From: Burkholderia ambifaria
GTDB taxonomy: Bacteria; Pseudomonadota; Gammaproteobacteria; Burkholderiales; Burkholderiaceae
Length of the DNA stretch: 60,300 nt
Assembly: GCF_001443045.1 (NCBI RefSeq)
Contig: NZ_LKPJ01000013.1
Location: forward strand, 169,628-229,927
Direction: 5' to 3'
Both the position numbers and the translations under genes were made by a program. Positions 17,783 to 28,556 of the stretch are shown piece by piece; the stretch's first letter is position 1; each line of letters begins with the position of its first letter. Under the pieces are notes generated by a model that was not told the origin of the DNA, ran no database searches, and saw nothing but the letters and a program-made list of their open reading frames with translations.

Positions 17783-20452
17783 ATGTCCGATATCGGCCGC
17801 GTCAACCTGTTCGGAAAACTCGATCCGCTCCTCTACGAGACGCTCGAGCAGGCGACCGGATTCTGCCGGCTGCGCGGCAATCCGTACGTCGAACTCGCGC
17901 ACTGGCTCAAGCAACTCCTGCAACGGCCTGACGGCGACCTGCAGCGCGTGCTGCGCCGTTTCGGGATCGACGAGGCGGCCATCGACCGCGGGCTGATTGC
18001 CGCGCTCGACCGGCTGCCGCGCGGCGCGGGATCGGTGTCGGACCTGTCCGTGCATATCGACGACGCGGTCGAGCGCGCGTGGGTCTATGCCACGTTGAAA
18101 TACGACGCGACGCGGATTCGCGGCGCCGTCCTGCTGCTCGCGATCCTGAAGACGCCGCAGTTGCGCAACGTGCTGTACGCGAGCGCACGCGAGTTCGAGC
18201 GCATCGTGCCCGACGTGCTCGCCGACGAACTCGAATCGATCGTCGACGGCTCGCCGGAGGCGTCACCGGCCGCGCATCCCAATGCGGGCTCGGGCGCCGG
18301 CGGCGCCGCCGCGGTGCGCGGTGTACCGCCCACGGAAGGGTCGGCCCTTGCGCGCTTCGCCGTCGACCTGACCGCCCGCGCGCGGGCCGGCGAGATCGAC
18401 CCCGTTGTCGGGCGCGACGCGGAAATCCGCCAGATCGTCGACATCCTGCTGCGGCGCCGACAGAACAACCCGCTGCTGGTCGGCGAGGCCGGTGTCGGCA
18501 AGACGGCCGTCGCGGAAGGCTTCGCGCTGCGGATCGCCGCCGGCGACGTGCCGCCGTCGCTGCGCGACGTTGCGCTGTATCTGCTCGACATCGGGCTGCT
18601 CCAGGCCGGCGCGAGCGTGAAGGGCGAGTTCGAGAGCCGGCTGCGCGGCGTGATCGACGAGGCGATGTCGTCCGAGCAGCCGGCGATCCTGTTCATCGAC
18701 GAAGTCCATACGCTCGTCGGCGCGGGCGGGGGGGCCGGCACCGGCGACGCCGCGAACCTGCTGAAGCCGGCGCTCGCGCGCGGCCTGCTGCGCACGATCG
18801 GCGCGACCACGTGGTCCGAGTACAAGCAGTACATCGAGAAGGATCCCGCACTGACGCGGCGCTTCCAGCTCGTGCACGTGCTCGAACCCGAAGAGGCGGC
18901 CGCGGTGACGATGCTGCGCGGCCTCGCCGCGAAACTCGAAGCCCACCATCGCGTGCTGGTGCTCGACGACGCGCTGCAGGCCGCCGTGACGCTGTCGCAT
19001 CGGTATATCCCCGCGCGGCAGCTGCCGGACAAGGCGATCAGCCTGCTCGATACGGCCTGCGCGCGCGTTGCCGTCAGCCAGCACGCGGTGCCCGCGCCGA
19101 TCGAGGACACGCGGCGGCGCATCGACGGCCTGCGAGTCGAGCGCGAACGGGTCGGGCGCGAATGCGCGCTAGGCAGCGGCGACACCGCGCGGCGCGACGC
19201 GATCGATGCCGAGCTTGCCGCCGTGCAGACGGAACTCGATCGGCTCGACATGCGCTGGCAGGCCGAGCGCGAAGCGCTGACGGCGATCGTCGAGTCGCGC
19301 GCGACGCTGCTCGACGACGATCCGTCGCACGAACTTTCCGCCGCAGCACGCACCGATGTTCAATCGCGCCTGGCCGCCGCACAGCAGGCGCTGGCCAGCC
19401 TGCAGGGTGACGCACCGCTCGTGCTGCCCTCGGTCGACACGCATGCCGTAGCCGCCGTCGTCGCCGACTGGACCGGCATCCCGCTCGGCCGGATGGTGCG
19501 CGACGAGACACAGGCCGTGCTGAAGCTCGCCGAGACCCTCGGCGAACGCGTCATCGGCCAGCGGCATGCGGTCGAACTGATCGCCGAGCGGATCCAGACC
19601 GCGCGCGCGAAGCTCGACGATCCGACCAAGCCGCACGGCGTGTTCCTGCTGTGCGGGCCGTCCGGCGTCGGCAAGACCGAGACCGCGCTCGCGCTGGCCG
19701 ACACGTTGTACGGCGGCGAGCGCAACGCGATCACGATCAACATGAGCGAATTCCAGGAGGCGCACACGGTCTCGACGCTGAAGGGCGCGCCGCCCGGCTA
19801 CGTCGGCTACGGACAGGGCGGGGTGCTCACCGAGGCCGTGCGCCGCCGGCCGTACACCGTCGTGCTGCTCGACGAGATCGAGAAGGCGCATCGCGACGTG
19901 CACGAGATTTTCTTCCAGGTGTTCGACAAAGGCTGGATGGAGGATGGCGAGGGGCGCGACATCGACTTCCGGCATACCGTGATCCTGCTGACCTCGAACA
20001 TCGGCACCGATCGCGTGATGCAGCTGTGTCGCGATCCTGATCGCCTGCCCGACATGCAGACGCTCGCCGATGCGCTGCGCGCGCCGCTGCTCGACGTGTT
20101 CCCGGCCGCGCTGCTCGGCCGGCTGACCGTCGTGCCTTACTACCCGCTGACCGATGCGACGCTCGCACGCATCGTCGAGCTGCAGTTGCGACGCTTCGAG
20201 AAGCGGATCGACCTGCATCACGGCATCCGGCTGCAGTGCACCGACGCGGCGACCGCGCTGATCGTCGAACGCTGCCGGACCATCGAATCCGGCGGCCGGA
20301 TGGTCGACGCGATCCTCACGCATACCGTGATGCCACGCATCGGCCGCACGATTCTCGAGGCCACGCTCGAAGGGCGTGCGCTGGCGTCGATCGAGGTGAG
20401 CGCGGCCGGCGGCGAATTCGCTTACCGGTTCGACGAGGAGGGAACGACGTGA
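17783..20452 (+). CDS. tssH: T6SS sheath-recycling AAA+ ATPase ClpV (TssH)
   Basis: This 889-residue ClpB-like ATPase has an N-domain (about 1-160), a first AAA+ module with Walker A GEAGVGKT at 234-241, a coiled middle domain (about 420-560) and a second AAA+ module with GPSGVGKT at 625-632. The T6SS context and the N-terminal MSDIGRVNLFGKLDPLLYE, found in ClpV rather than ClpB, identify it. It takes apart contracted TssBC sheaths for reuse. The stop overlaps the vgrG GTG start by 3 bp. Confidence 0.96.
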   Translation: MSDIGRVNLFGKLDPLLYETLEQATGFCRLRGNPYVELAHWLKQLLQRPDGDLQRVLRRFGIDEAAIDRGLIAALDRLPRGAGSVSDLSVHIDDAVERAWVYATLKYDATRIRGAVLLLAILKTPQLRNVLYASAREFERIVPDVLADELESIVDGSPEASPAAHPNAGSGAGGAAAVRGVPPTEGSALARFAVDLTARARAGEIDPVVGRDAEIRQIVDILLRRRQNNPLLVGEAGVGKTAVAEGFALRIAAGDVPPSLRDVALYLLDIGLLQAGASVKGEFESRLRGVIDEAMSSEQPAILFIDEVHTLVGAGGGAGTGDAANLLKPALARGLLRTIGATTWSEYKQYIEKDPALTRRFQLVHVLEPEEAAAVTMLRGLAAKLEAHHRVLVLDDALQAAVTLSHRYIPARQLPDKAISLLDTACARVAVSQHAVPAPIEDTRRRIDGLRVERERVGRECALGSGDTARRDAIDAELAAVQTELDRLDMRWQAEREALTAIVESRATLLDDDPSHELSAAARTDVQSRLAAAQQALASLQGDAPLVLPSVDTHAVAAVVADWTGIPLGRMVRDETQAVLKLAETLGERVIGQRHAVELIAERIQTARAKLDDPTKPHGVFLLCGPSGVGKTETALALADTLYGGERNAITINMSEFQEAHTVSTLKGAPPGYVGYGQGGVLTEAVRRRPYTVVLLDEIEKAHRDVHEIFFQVFDKGWMEDGEGRDIDFRHTVILLTSNIGTDRVMQLCRDPDRLPDMQTLADALRAPLLDVFPAALLGRLTVVPYYPLTDATLARIVELQLRRFEKRIDLHHGIRLQCTDAATALIVERCRTIESGGRMVDAILTHTVMPRIGRTILEATLEGRALASIEVSAAGGEFAYRFDEEGTT

Positions 20453-22653
20453 ATCGCGTATTCACACTCGACAGCCCGCACGGCGACGACCTGAAATTCC
20501 ATACGCTCGACGGCAGCGACGAACTCGGCCGCCTGTTCGAATTCCGGATCGAGGCGCTGGCGGACAGCCACAGCCTGTCGCTGAAGGACTTGCTCGGCAA
20601 GCCCGTGACCGTGCGGATCGAGCAGCAGGACCTGTCGACGCGATACCTGAACGGGATCGTCGCACGCGCGACGCTGGCCGGCCGGCGCGCCGAACGGCAC
20701 TACGGCTACGAGCTCGTCGTGCGGCCGTGGCTGTGGCTCGCGACGCGCCGCTCGGACTGCCGGATCTTCCAGAACCGCACCGTGCCAGACATCGTGCAGG
20801 AAGTGCTGGCGCCGTATGGCTTTCCGATCGAGAACAAGCTGACCGAATCCTATGTGCCGCGCGAGTACTGCGTGCAGTACAACGAGACCGATACGGCATT
20901 CGTGTCGCGGCTGATGGAATTCGAGGGCATCTATTTCTATTTCCGGCACGCGGCCGACAATCACACGCTCGTGCTGTGCGATGCGATGTCGTCGCACGTC
21001 GCGTTGCCCGGCTACGAAACGATCCCGTACATCGCACGGGATCGAACCGCGATCGCCGACGAGGAGCATATCGACGGCTGGCTGCCCGCTCAGGAGGTCA
21101 GCGTCGGCAAGCATCAGACCACCGACTACGACTATACGAAGCCGCGCGCCGATCTTTCGTCGCAGAAGGTCGATCCGCGCGGCCACGATCACGACAGCTT
21201 CGCGTCGTTCGAATGGCCGGGCGGGTATCGCGACGATGCGCCGGGTGCGCATTACAGCCGCGTGCGGCTCGAGGAGCAGCAGGCCGAGCATGAGCGGGCG
21301 AGTGCCGAGACGGACGTGCGGGGTGCGGCGCCTGGATATCTGTTTACGCTCGAGCATTGTCCGCGTGCTGACCAGAATCGCGAGTATTTGATCGTGCGGT
21401 GCCAGTACCGTTTTCAGGAGAACGCTTACGCGAGTGATCAGGGCGCGGAGGCCGTCGCGCATCAGACGATGGTGATCGTGCAGCCGTCGAGCCTGCCTTA
21501 CCGGTCGTCGCGCGACACGCCGCGGCCGCGGACCAACGGGCCGCAGACGGCTACCGTGGTCGGGCCGCCGGGGGAGGAAATCTGGACCGACCAGTATGGG
21601 CGCGTGAAGCTGCAGTTTCGCTGGGATCGGTATGGGCAGAGCAACCAGGATTCATCGTGCTGGGTGCGGGTGTCGAGTCCTTGGGCCGGGGGTGGGTTCG
21701 GGGGGGTGCAGATTCCGCGCGTGGGCGACGAGGTCGTGGTCGATTTTCTGAACGGCGATCCGGACGATCCGATCGTGACCGGGCGGGTTTTCAACGGCGA
21801 GAAGATGCCGCCGTGGGGGCTGCCGGGGAGTGCGACACAGAGCGGGTTGTTGTCGCGGTCGTCGCCGGGCGGGACGACCGACCACGCGAACGCATTCCGG
21901 TTCGAGGACAAGAAGGGTGCAGAGCAACTGTGGATGCATGCGGAACGGAATTTCGATGCGGAGACGGAGGCCGATCACACGCTTTCTGTCGGGAACAACC
22001 ACACGCATACGGTCGGGAACGACGAGACGATGCAGGTGAAGAACAACCGGCAAAGGAGCGTCGGGCAGAACGAAACGGTGAATATCGGCAAGAGCCGGGT
22101 CGCGCAGATCGGGGTGGATGAGACGCATGGGGTTGGCGGGAACCGGACACGAACGGTCGGGAAGAAGGAGACCGTGACGATCGCGTCCGATCGTGAGGCG
22201 ACGATCGGCGGCAGCCACACGGAGTCGGTCACGCATGGCAAGACGGAAACGATCGGCGAAGGCAAGACGCTGAACGTCGGACAGATGTATCAGACGACGT
22301 CGCAGGACATGAAGACGCTGGTTGCGTCGGCGCATACCGAGGAGATCGGCACGCGAACGTCGACGATCGCCAAAGCCCATACGCACACAGTCGGCGGCGA
22401 ACACACCGTCAACGTCGGGGCGAACCATACGACGAACGTACAGCATCAGGTGACCGTCAACGCCGGCGATCAGCTTTCGCTCGTCTGCGGGAATTCGAGC
22501 ATCGTGATGAAGAGCGACGGCACGATCACGATCCAGGGTGTCAACGTCACATCGACCGGCACGAACACCCACAGCGTGAACGGCAAGACGGTGACGTCGT
22601 CGGCGACCGCGGAGCACACGGTCGAAGGCGCCGTACTGAAACTGAATCCGTGA
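20449..22653 (+). CDS. vgrG: T6SS spike protein VgrG
   Basis: This 734-residue protein has a gp27-like N-terminal domain (RVFTLDSPHGDDLKFHTLDG), a gp5-like OB fold with the conserved region around WVRVSSPWAGGGFGG, and a long C-terminal beta-prism of T/V/G repeats (HTHTVGND, ETVNIGKS, RTRTVGKKE). It ends with a DUF2345-like tip and has no catalytic extension. I chose GTG at 20449: it overlaps the clpV stop and follows GAGGAGGG at 20436-20442. In the second half, third-position GC is visibly less uniform than in the core tss genes, which is usual for exchangeable vgrG-effector cassettes. Confidence 0.95.
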   Translation: MNRVFTLDSPHGDDLKFHTLDGSDELGRLFEFRIEALADSHSLSLKDLLGKPVTVRIEQQDLSTRYLNGIVARATLAGRRAERHYGYELVVRPWLWLATRRSDCRIFQNRTVPDIVQEVLAPYGFPIENKLTESYVPREYCVQYNETDTAFVSRLMEFEGIYFYFRHAADNHTLVLCDAMSSHVALPGYETIPYIARDRTAIADEEHIDGWLPAQEVSVGKHQTTDYDYTKPRADLSSQKVDPRGHDHDSFASFEWPGGYRDDAPGAHYSRVRLEEQQAEHERASAETDVRGAAPGYLFTLEHCPRADQNREYLIVRCQYRFQENAYASDQGAEAVAHQTMVIVQPSSLPYRSSRDTPRPRTNGPQTATVVGPPGEEIWTDQYGRVKLQFRWDRYGQSNQDSSCWVRVSSPWAGGGFGGVQIPRVGDEVVVDFLNGDPDDPIVTGRVFNGEKMPPWGLPGSATQSGLLSRSSPGGTTDHANAFRFEDKKGAEQLWMHAERNFDAETEADHTLSVGNNHTHTVGNDETMQVKNNRQRSVGQNETVNIGKSRVAQIGVDETHGVGGNRTRTVGKKETVTIASDREATIGGSHTESVTHGKTETIGEGKTLNVGQMYQTTSQDMKTLVASAHTEEIGTRTSTIAKAHTHTVGGEHTVNVGANHTTNVQHQVTVNAGDQLSLVCGNSSIVMKSDGTITIQGVNVTSTGTNTHSVNGKTVTSSATAEHTVEGAVLKLNP

Positions 22654-22668
22654 CGGAGGCCCGCACGA

Positions 22669-23934
22669 ATGCAGAACTGGCAGCCGACCAATCCGGTGGA
22701 GCGCAGGTTCATGGATGCGCATTCGGACTGGATGAGTTTCGCGAAAGAGCAGGACGCGCGATTGATGATCTGGCAGACCGACGAGACGGATGCGGAGCTC
22801 GTCCGGCTGTATTTCCAGGTCCAGGACGAAACGTCGTGCGCGGTCAGGACCATGCGGGCGTCGTTCGTCAATGAAGCCGGTTATGCGACAGCGTTGGCGG
22901 ACGAGCTCATCGCGTTCTACGACAGCCGGCGGGAGGCATCCGATGCTCAGGGCGTGCGTGCCGACTGGCAGGCGCCGTACGACGATGGCAAGAATCCGAT
23001 GCTGTATCTCTTCGCAGTTGCCGAAAGCCTGATGCAGCACCATCCGGACATTTTCCCGGCGATGGTTTTCGTGCTGGAGCCGCTGAAAGTGCGGGATAAC
23101 GCGGCGTGGGTGCAATGGATGGACGATTTGCTGTCGATCATTGCGGTCGCGCCGCAGCTTGCCGAGCGTGTGCGCTTTGTCGTATCGCGTATCGATATCG
23201 CGCCGTTTGCGGCGCTCATGCAACGGCATCGCGCCGCGGTGCGCGTCGTGCAAGGCAAGTATTCGATGGCGAGTGTGCCACGTGAGCTGCTGGCGGAATC
23301 GGGGGAGCGCGGGCCGAGCGGTGAGTTTCGACGGCATTTCGTGATGCTGACCGAGATGATCGAAGGCGGTAATCCCTCTCGGCTGGAGGAATTGCGTGCG
23401 GCGGCACTGAAGGTTGCGGAGTGCGAGCAGTGGTTCGATCAATGCGTTGTCGTGCACCTGATTGCGGGAGCCGCGTATCTGAAATGGCGCGATCGGGCGC
23501 GGGCGATCGAGGCTTACCAGAGCGCCGCCAGCAGTGGCATGCGCGCGGTCGAGGCCGGGCATCCGGCAGGGCACAAGCTCGTTGCGAACGGGTTGTTCGG
23601 CGAGGCGAGCGTGCATTTGACGCACAAGGATTATGCGCACTCGGCTTACTGCTACGAGCGTGCGGCGGCGTCGACTACGGCGGCGAAAGATGGGTTGATG
23701 ACGGTCGAGGCGTGGCGGATGAGCGCCGTGTGCTGGGAGCGGGCAGGGGAGCGCGAACATGCGCTGGAGGCCGGGTTCAATGCGCTCGATGCGGGGTTGA
23801 TGATCGACGAGCCGATGCGGGCGAACAGTAACCTGCCGATGGTTGTCGAGTGGATGGTGTCGCAACTGGGTGCGATGGACCGGCGGCGCAACGCGTTGAG
23901 CGAGAAGGTCGCTGCGTTGCGCGGCGGGCGCTGA
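22669..23934 (+). CDS. TPR-like protein between vgrG and rhs, possible effector adaptor
   Basis: I do not recognise a named family with certainty in this 421-residue protein. The N-terminal half is mixed alpha/beta. The C-terminal half (about residues 240-400) has helical pairs resembling tetratricopeptide repeats, for example AAYLKWRDRARAIEAYQSAA and SAYCYERAAASTTAAKDGL. There is no signal peptide or membrane helix. It starts 15 bp after vgrG, with GGAGG upstream, and ends 15 bp before the rhs gene. Genes in this position commonly encode chaperones or adaptors that load the next-door effector onto VgrG; that role is inferred from position. Confidence 0.55.
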   Translation: MQNWQPTNPVERRFMDAHSDWMSFAKEQDARLMIWQTDETDAELVRLYFQVQDETSCAVRTMRASFVNEAGYATALADELIAFYDSRREASDAQGVRADWQAPYDDGKNPMLYLFAVAESLMQHHPDIFPAMVFVLEPLKVRDNAAWVQWMDDLLSIIAVAPQLAERVRFVVSRIDIAPFAALMQRHRAAVRVVQGKYSMASVPRELLAESGERGPSGEFRRHFVMLTEMIEGGNPSRLEELRAAALKVAECEQWFDQCVVVHLIAGAAYLKWRDRARAIEAYQSAASSGMRAVEAGHPAGHKLVANGLFGEASVHLTHKDYAHSAYCYERAAASTTAAKDGLMTVEAWRMSAVCWERAGEREHALEAGFNALDAGLMIDEPMRANSNLPMVVEWMVSQLGAMDRRRNALSEKVAALRGGR

Positions 23935-23949
23935 GCGGAGGCCGAAACC

Positions 23950-26900
23950 GTGGCACTTCCAGCCGTCAAGCATCTCGATCCGGTCGTCGGCGTCGACCTG
24001 CATTCGGTGTTGGTGGCGCCGAGCCCGACGCCCGTGTTCCTGCCGCACCCCCATATCGGGTTCATGCTCGACCTGCGCGAATATGTGAACGCCGCCTTGG
24101 GCGTCATCGGCGCGATCGCCTTCACGATCGTCGAGGAAAAGGCGGTCGAATATCTCAAAGACCATCCGGACGACGCGAAGAAACTCGACGACACGCTCAA
24201 AGACGCCTCCGGTGAGCTTCAAAAGTTGGCGAAGGATCCGACTGTCGCGCAAGCGCTGAAGGGTGCAAAGACTGCAGGCGATATCGCAAACGCGATGGGT
24301 GCCGGCGTCGGGATGGGCAGCATCGCAGGTCGGCCGATCTTCGTGAACGGAATGCTGCGTGCTACCGCCGGCACGCACGCATTCCATGCGCCAGCGCTGC
24401 ATTTCCCGCTCGGCGAATCGTTCGCGCCCCCCGATCCGGACCCATCGAACGACGCGGAAGCGTACATGGGCAGCAAGACCGTCCTCGCGAACAACGACCC
24501 GATGGCATTTCTGGCGTTGCCGGCAATGAGTTGCTGGGCGCTCGGGCTGGAGCCGCCGACGCACAACGGTGCGCATACGAAGCGCGAGCATCTGTCGTTG
24601 CCGACGTCATTCATGCTGCCGATTCCGACCGGACGACCCGTGCTGGTGGGCGGGCCGCCGATCGTCAACATGGCGGCGCTTGCGAAGGGCTTGTTCAAGG
24701 CATTCCGCGGGTCGGAGTGGGCGAAGACGCTGGCGGACAAGCTGCATCTGAAGCCGGGTTTCTTGCGGTGCAAGGTGCTGGGCGCCGATCCGGTTGATAT
24801 GACCACTGGAGAAGTCGTCACGCGCCAACTCGATTTCTCGGTGTCAGGACGTCTGATGCTCAAGTGGGAGCGATGCTATGCGAGCAATGATCGATATGTT
24901 GGCACGACGGGATTCGGTTGGCAGACTCCGGCCGACATTCGACTGGAACTGATTCGGCACGACGGTGCGATCGGCGTTGTAGCGTACTTTCCCGGCCAAG
25001 TCACTGCCTTCGACATGGCACCAGACGGAGAGGGCAGGTCCGCACGTGTATATGATTGGCAGCATGGCCACGCGCTTTACCGACGAAGCGACCGGTTGGT
25101 ACTGCGCACGCGCGAAGGCATTACATTTGAATTCCCGCTTCCGGCTCGCTGGCAACTTGCGACTGCCAGGTTAGACGCCGATACTCGCATCCCGCTGCTT
25201 CTCGCTCGCATCGCCGATTGTCACGATAACGCGTGGGAGTTCGAGCGTGAACGTGATGGCAGTCTACTGCGTATCGTGGAATGCGAAGGTCACAATGCTA
25301 CGGGACGCACGATCGAATGCGATGTATCCACAGACGGAGCCGACCGGCTGCTGACGACGTTGACACTGGTTGACGCGGATCGGGGCACATATCGGCTTGT
25401 GACATACGAGCACGACTACCGGCAGAATCTGATTGCGGTAGTCGATGCGATGGCATTCCCGCATCTGTTTTCGTATGACGCCAATCATCGGATGGTGCGT
25501 CACGCGAGCCCAAGGGGCACCGCTTTCCATTACGACTATCGTCAGGATGATGATGGAGTATGGCGTGTCGAGCACGCCTGGGGAGACGGGGGGCTGCTCG
25601 ATTATCGATTTGCCTACGATACGCAGCACATGGAAACGCGTGCGACCAATTCATTGGGCTACACGACCATCTTGCAACTCAATGAACGTAGCATGCCGGT
25701 GGCCGAAATCGACGGCCTTGGCGGCACGACCAGCTATCGATACGACGCCCAAGGGCGAACAAGTTCCGAAACTGACCCGCTGGGACGCATACTCTCGTGG
25801 GAGTACGACAGGTTCGCCAACTTGCTTGTCCAGAAACATCAGGACGGTGGCGTGTTACGAACCGAGTACGACGTCGAACACCGGCCGATATGCGTAACCG
25901 CTCCAGATGGGCGTCAATGGCGTTACCAATGGAGCGAGCGTGGAAACCTGCTCGCGCAAATATCGCCGGGGCAGGTGACTTCGCGATACGAGTACGACCT
26001 ACGTGGTCAACTCCTGTCGCACACGAGCCCTCGTGGCGCGGTCAAGCAATTCAGCTTCGATCGCGACGGCAACATTTCATCAATAACGGACGAACGCGGT
26101 AATCAAACACGGTATTTTCACGATGGCCGTGGGAATTTGGTACATATCGTCAGTCCGTCGGGACAGGTAAGCGACTACGAATACGACCGTAGCGGTAACC
26201 TGTGTCGTGCAACCGAGTCGTCCGGACGTGAAATTCGTTGCAGCTACGATGCGAGCGGCAATCTGATTCGGCTGAGCGACTACGGCGGCAACATAACCGA
26301 GTTCGAATATTCCGCATTGGGGCGACCCGCCAGGCAGTTCATGCCGGACGGCAGCATGATCGAATATCAATACGACCTCGAAGGTCAATTGATTGCTGTC
26401 GTCAACGAACTCGGTCAAGTGTATCGCCTGCAACGCGACGCGTTGGGCCGAATCGTACAAGAAATCGACTTCTGGGGGCAGGCACGTCACTACGAATACG
26501 ATGCGGCTGACCGCTTGATTTGCAATACGGATGCACTAGGACGCTCCATCCACTATGAGGTCGATGTGATCGGACGCGTGACGCAAAAGCGGGTTCCCGA
26601 TGCAGGAAATGCTGGCGAATGTCGCGTCGAAACATTCCGGTATGACGCTCACGGCTGCCTGGTGGCCACCGAATGTGCCGACAGCCGTATCGATTTTCGT
26701 TACGACGAGGCTGGACGACTGATCAGGGAATCGCATGACGACGGCTTCGAAATCGGCCATCGCTATGACGAGGAGGGCAACCGCATCGAACGCTGGACGC
26801 GCATGGAGGTAGGTGGTGAAACAGTTTCGCGCTGTGTGCATTATATCTATGATTTGTCCGGCAATGTCATATCGATTCAGGTTGACGGCGCGACACCCAT

Positions 26901-28533
26901 CGTATTCGAAAGAAATGAGCTCGGACAGATCGTCGATGAACGCCTGGGTGACGCTGCACGACGAGAGTCGACATACACATCGGATGGAACGCTTGCGAAG
27001 CAAGTCTTTTCCACCCATACCGGCGCATTCTTTGTTACCGAATACTTCCATGATGCAAAGGGCGAACTGATCGAGAAGCGTGACTCGCGCGCCGGCATCG
27101 ACCGATTTCAATACGATCCAGCAGGAAAAATCACGGCATATCTGGATCCGGTAGGGAGGATCCATCGGTTCTCCCATGATCTGGCAGGCAACCTGCTCGG
27201 AACTCAAGTTCGCGAAAGAACTGAGATAGGGGACACCTGGCAGAGAAATGCTTGGTCTCGATACGGAAATTACGACGGCTGCGACTATGCGTTCGACAGG
27301 GCGGGGCATCTCATCACCAAACGGAGTGCAGATCAAACGCTCATGCTGCGCTGGGATGGGGATGGATTGTTAACGGAGACCATCACCACACGCCACCCGA
27401 CGATCACCGGGCATGAGGCGATGACCTTCCGCATCAATTACGAGTATGACGTGTTTCACCGACGTATCCGAAAGTCTACGTCTCTTTCGGGCCGAGGCCA
27501 TGTGACCTCGCGGCACTGCCGCTTCTTCTGGGACGGGGATACGCTCATTGGTGAATCGGTGTCTGTGGATGATGATGCCAGTTCGATTCGAGAATGGATC
27601 TGCTATCCCGGAACGTCCTGGCCACTTGCATCGATGCATTTTTCCACCGTACAAAACTGTGTGAAATCGGCGACGGTCGACCCACAGCAATCCGTTGCAT
27701 CAGGTCCGGTCTGGCATTACTTCGACACGGCGCCCAACGGCATGCCGATTCGCGCTATCGATTCGTCCGGGCAGATTGCATGGGAGAGCGATCATGCCAG
27801 TGGATGCGGTATCAACGCTGCCGCCTCGCCTGACGATGCAATTCAGCCGCTTCGACTGCAGGGACAATACTTCGACTCGGAAACGGGGCTGCACTATAAC
27901 CGGAACCGCTACTACGATTGTCCCACTCGGCAATTCATCAGTCCGGATCCCATCGGGCTTCTGGGGGGGCACAATCTTTACGCGTATGCTCCCAATATCA
28001 TTCGCTGGTCCGATCCATCCGGCCTGGCTAACAATTTCGAGCTGATTCAGATACCGGGGTTTCTCTCTCACCCGCTGGGAGAAATGGGAACGCAGTGGAT
28101 GCGCGATGGATGGAACTCTGGAGATCCTCGTATCCGCGAGAGCATTCTTGAGGGCTACCAGAATTTTGGCGGAATATTACGGCCCGACGGCTCCTACGAA
28201 TTTACGTTCAATGTTCCTGGAGGAGACCACACGGAAAACGCGCTGGACCTGAGTGGCGGCGGAACGCTTCTGTCCGAGCGTCGGCCTTGTTTCCAAAAGG
28301 CCAGAGGCGCCCTGGAACCGTGCGATACGCTGGTACGTCGCAGTCCGGTTGAACAGGTCATACATTTGTATCGAGCCAACTACACTCAGAAGAGCTTGGA
28401 TCAGGCTAAAAACAGGTTAACAGTTGCACGTAACCGATTGGTAGTGATGTTTCCTGACAAGCAAATTCCCATTCACTTTTCAAGCACTTTCCTGCGCAAG
28501 CTCAAACACTGGACATGTCCCGAAGGGGATTGA
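23950..28533 (+). CDS. T6SS PAAR-like/Rhs polymorphic toxin with unrecognised C-terminal toxin domain
   Basis: This 1527-residue protein has an N-terminal PAAR-like region (about 1-280, with a small hydrophobic stretch and PTGRPVLVGGPP), then the Rhs entry block GADPVDMTTGEVV. About 1000 residues of YD repeats follow (many G-x-x-x-x-Y-x-Y-D units). The shell ends at the DPIGLLGG and DPSGL motifs near 27946-28028. The last 167 residues (28029-28530) form a variable C-terminus that matches no toxin family I know. Base composition falls in AT-rich direction through the 3' half, a usual sign of toxin exchange. GTG at 23950 follows GGAGG. No immunity gene follows: a prophage starts 30 bp downstream. 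Confidence 0.9.
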   Translation: MALPAVKHLDPVVGVDLHSVLVAPSPTPVFLPHPHIGFMLDLREYVNAALGVIGAIAFTIVEEKAVEYLKDHPDDAKKLDDTLKDASGELQKLAKDPTVAQALKGAKTAGDIANAMGAGVGMGSIAGRPIFVNGMLRATAGTHAFHAPALHFPLGESFAPPDPDPSNDAEAYMGSKTVLANNDPMAFLALPAMSCWALGLEPPTHNGAHTKREHLSLPTSFMLPIPTGRPVLVGGPPIVNMAALAKGLFKAFRGSEWAKTLADKLHLKPGFLRCKVLGADPVDMTTGEVVTRQLDFSVSGRLMLKWERCYASNDRYVGTTGFGWQTPADIRLELIRHDGAIGVVAYFPGQVTAFDMAPDGEGRSARVYDWQHGHALYRRSDRLVLRTREGITFEFPLPARWQLATARLDADTRIPLLLARIADCHDNAWEFERERDGSLLRIVECEGHNATGRTIECDVSTDGADRLLTTLTLVDADRGTYRLVTYEHDYRQNLIAVVDAMAFPHLFSYDANHRMVRHASPRGTAFHYDYRQDDDGVWRVEHAWGDGGLLDYRFAYDTQHMETRATNSLGYTTILQLNERSMPVAEIDGLGGTTSYRYDAQGRTSSETDPLGRILSWEYDRFANLLVQKHQDGGVLRTEYDVEHRPICVTAPDGRQWRYQWSERGNLLAQISPGQVTSRYEYDLRGQLLSHTSPRGAVKQFSFDRDGNISSITDERGNQTRYFHDGRGNLVHIVSPSGQVSDYEYDRSGNLCRATESSGREIRCSYDASGNLIRLSDYGGNITEFEYSALGRPARQFMPDGSMIEYQYDLEGQLIAVVNELGQVYRLQRDALGRIVQEIDFWGQARHYEYDAADRLICNTDALGRSIHYEVDVIGRVTQKRVPDAGNAGECRVETFRYDAHGCLVATECADSRIDFRYDEAGRLIRESHDDGFEIGHRYDEEGNRIERWTRMEVGGETVSRCVHYIYDLSGNVISIQVDGATPIVFERNELGQIVDERLGDAARRESTYTSDGTLAKQVFSTHTGAFFVTEYFHDAKGELIEKRDSRAGIDRFQYDPAGKITAYLDPVGRIHRFSHDLAGNLLGTQVRERTEIGDTWQRNAWSRYGNYDGCDYAFDRAGHLITKRSADQTLMLRWDGDGLLTETITTRHPTITGHEAMTFRINYEYDVFHRRIRKSTSLSGRGHVTSRHCRFFWDGDTLIGESVSVDDDASSIREWICYPGTSWPLASMHFSTVQNCVKSATVDPQQSVASGPVWHYFDTAPNGMPIRAIDSSGQIAWESDHASGCGINAAASPDDAIQPLRLQGQYFDSETGLHYNRNRYYDCPTRQFISPDPIGLLGGHNLYAYAPNIIRWSDPSGLANNFELIQIPGFLSHPLGEMGTQWMRDGWNSGDPRIRESILEGYQNFGGILRPDGSYEFTFNVPGGDHTENALDLSGGGTLLSERRPCFQKARGALEPCDTLVRRSPVEQVIHLYRANYTQKSLDQAKNRLTVARNRLVVMFPDKQIPIHFSSTFLRKLKHWTCPEGD

Positions 28534-28556
28534 GACCGAGTGCGAAGCACACGTCT

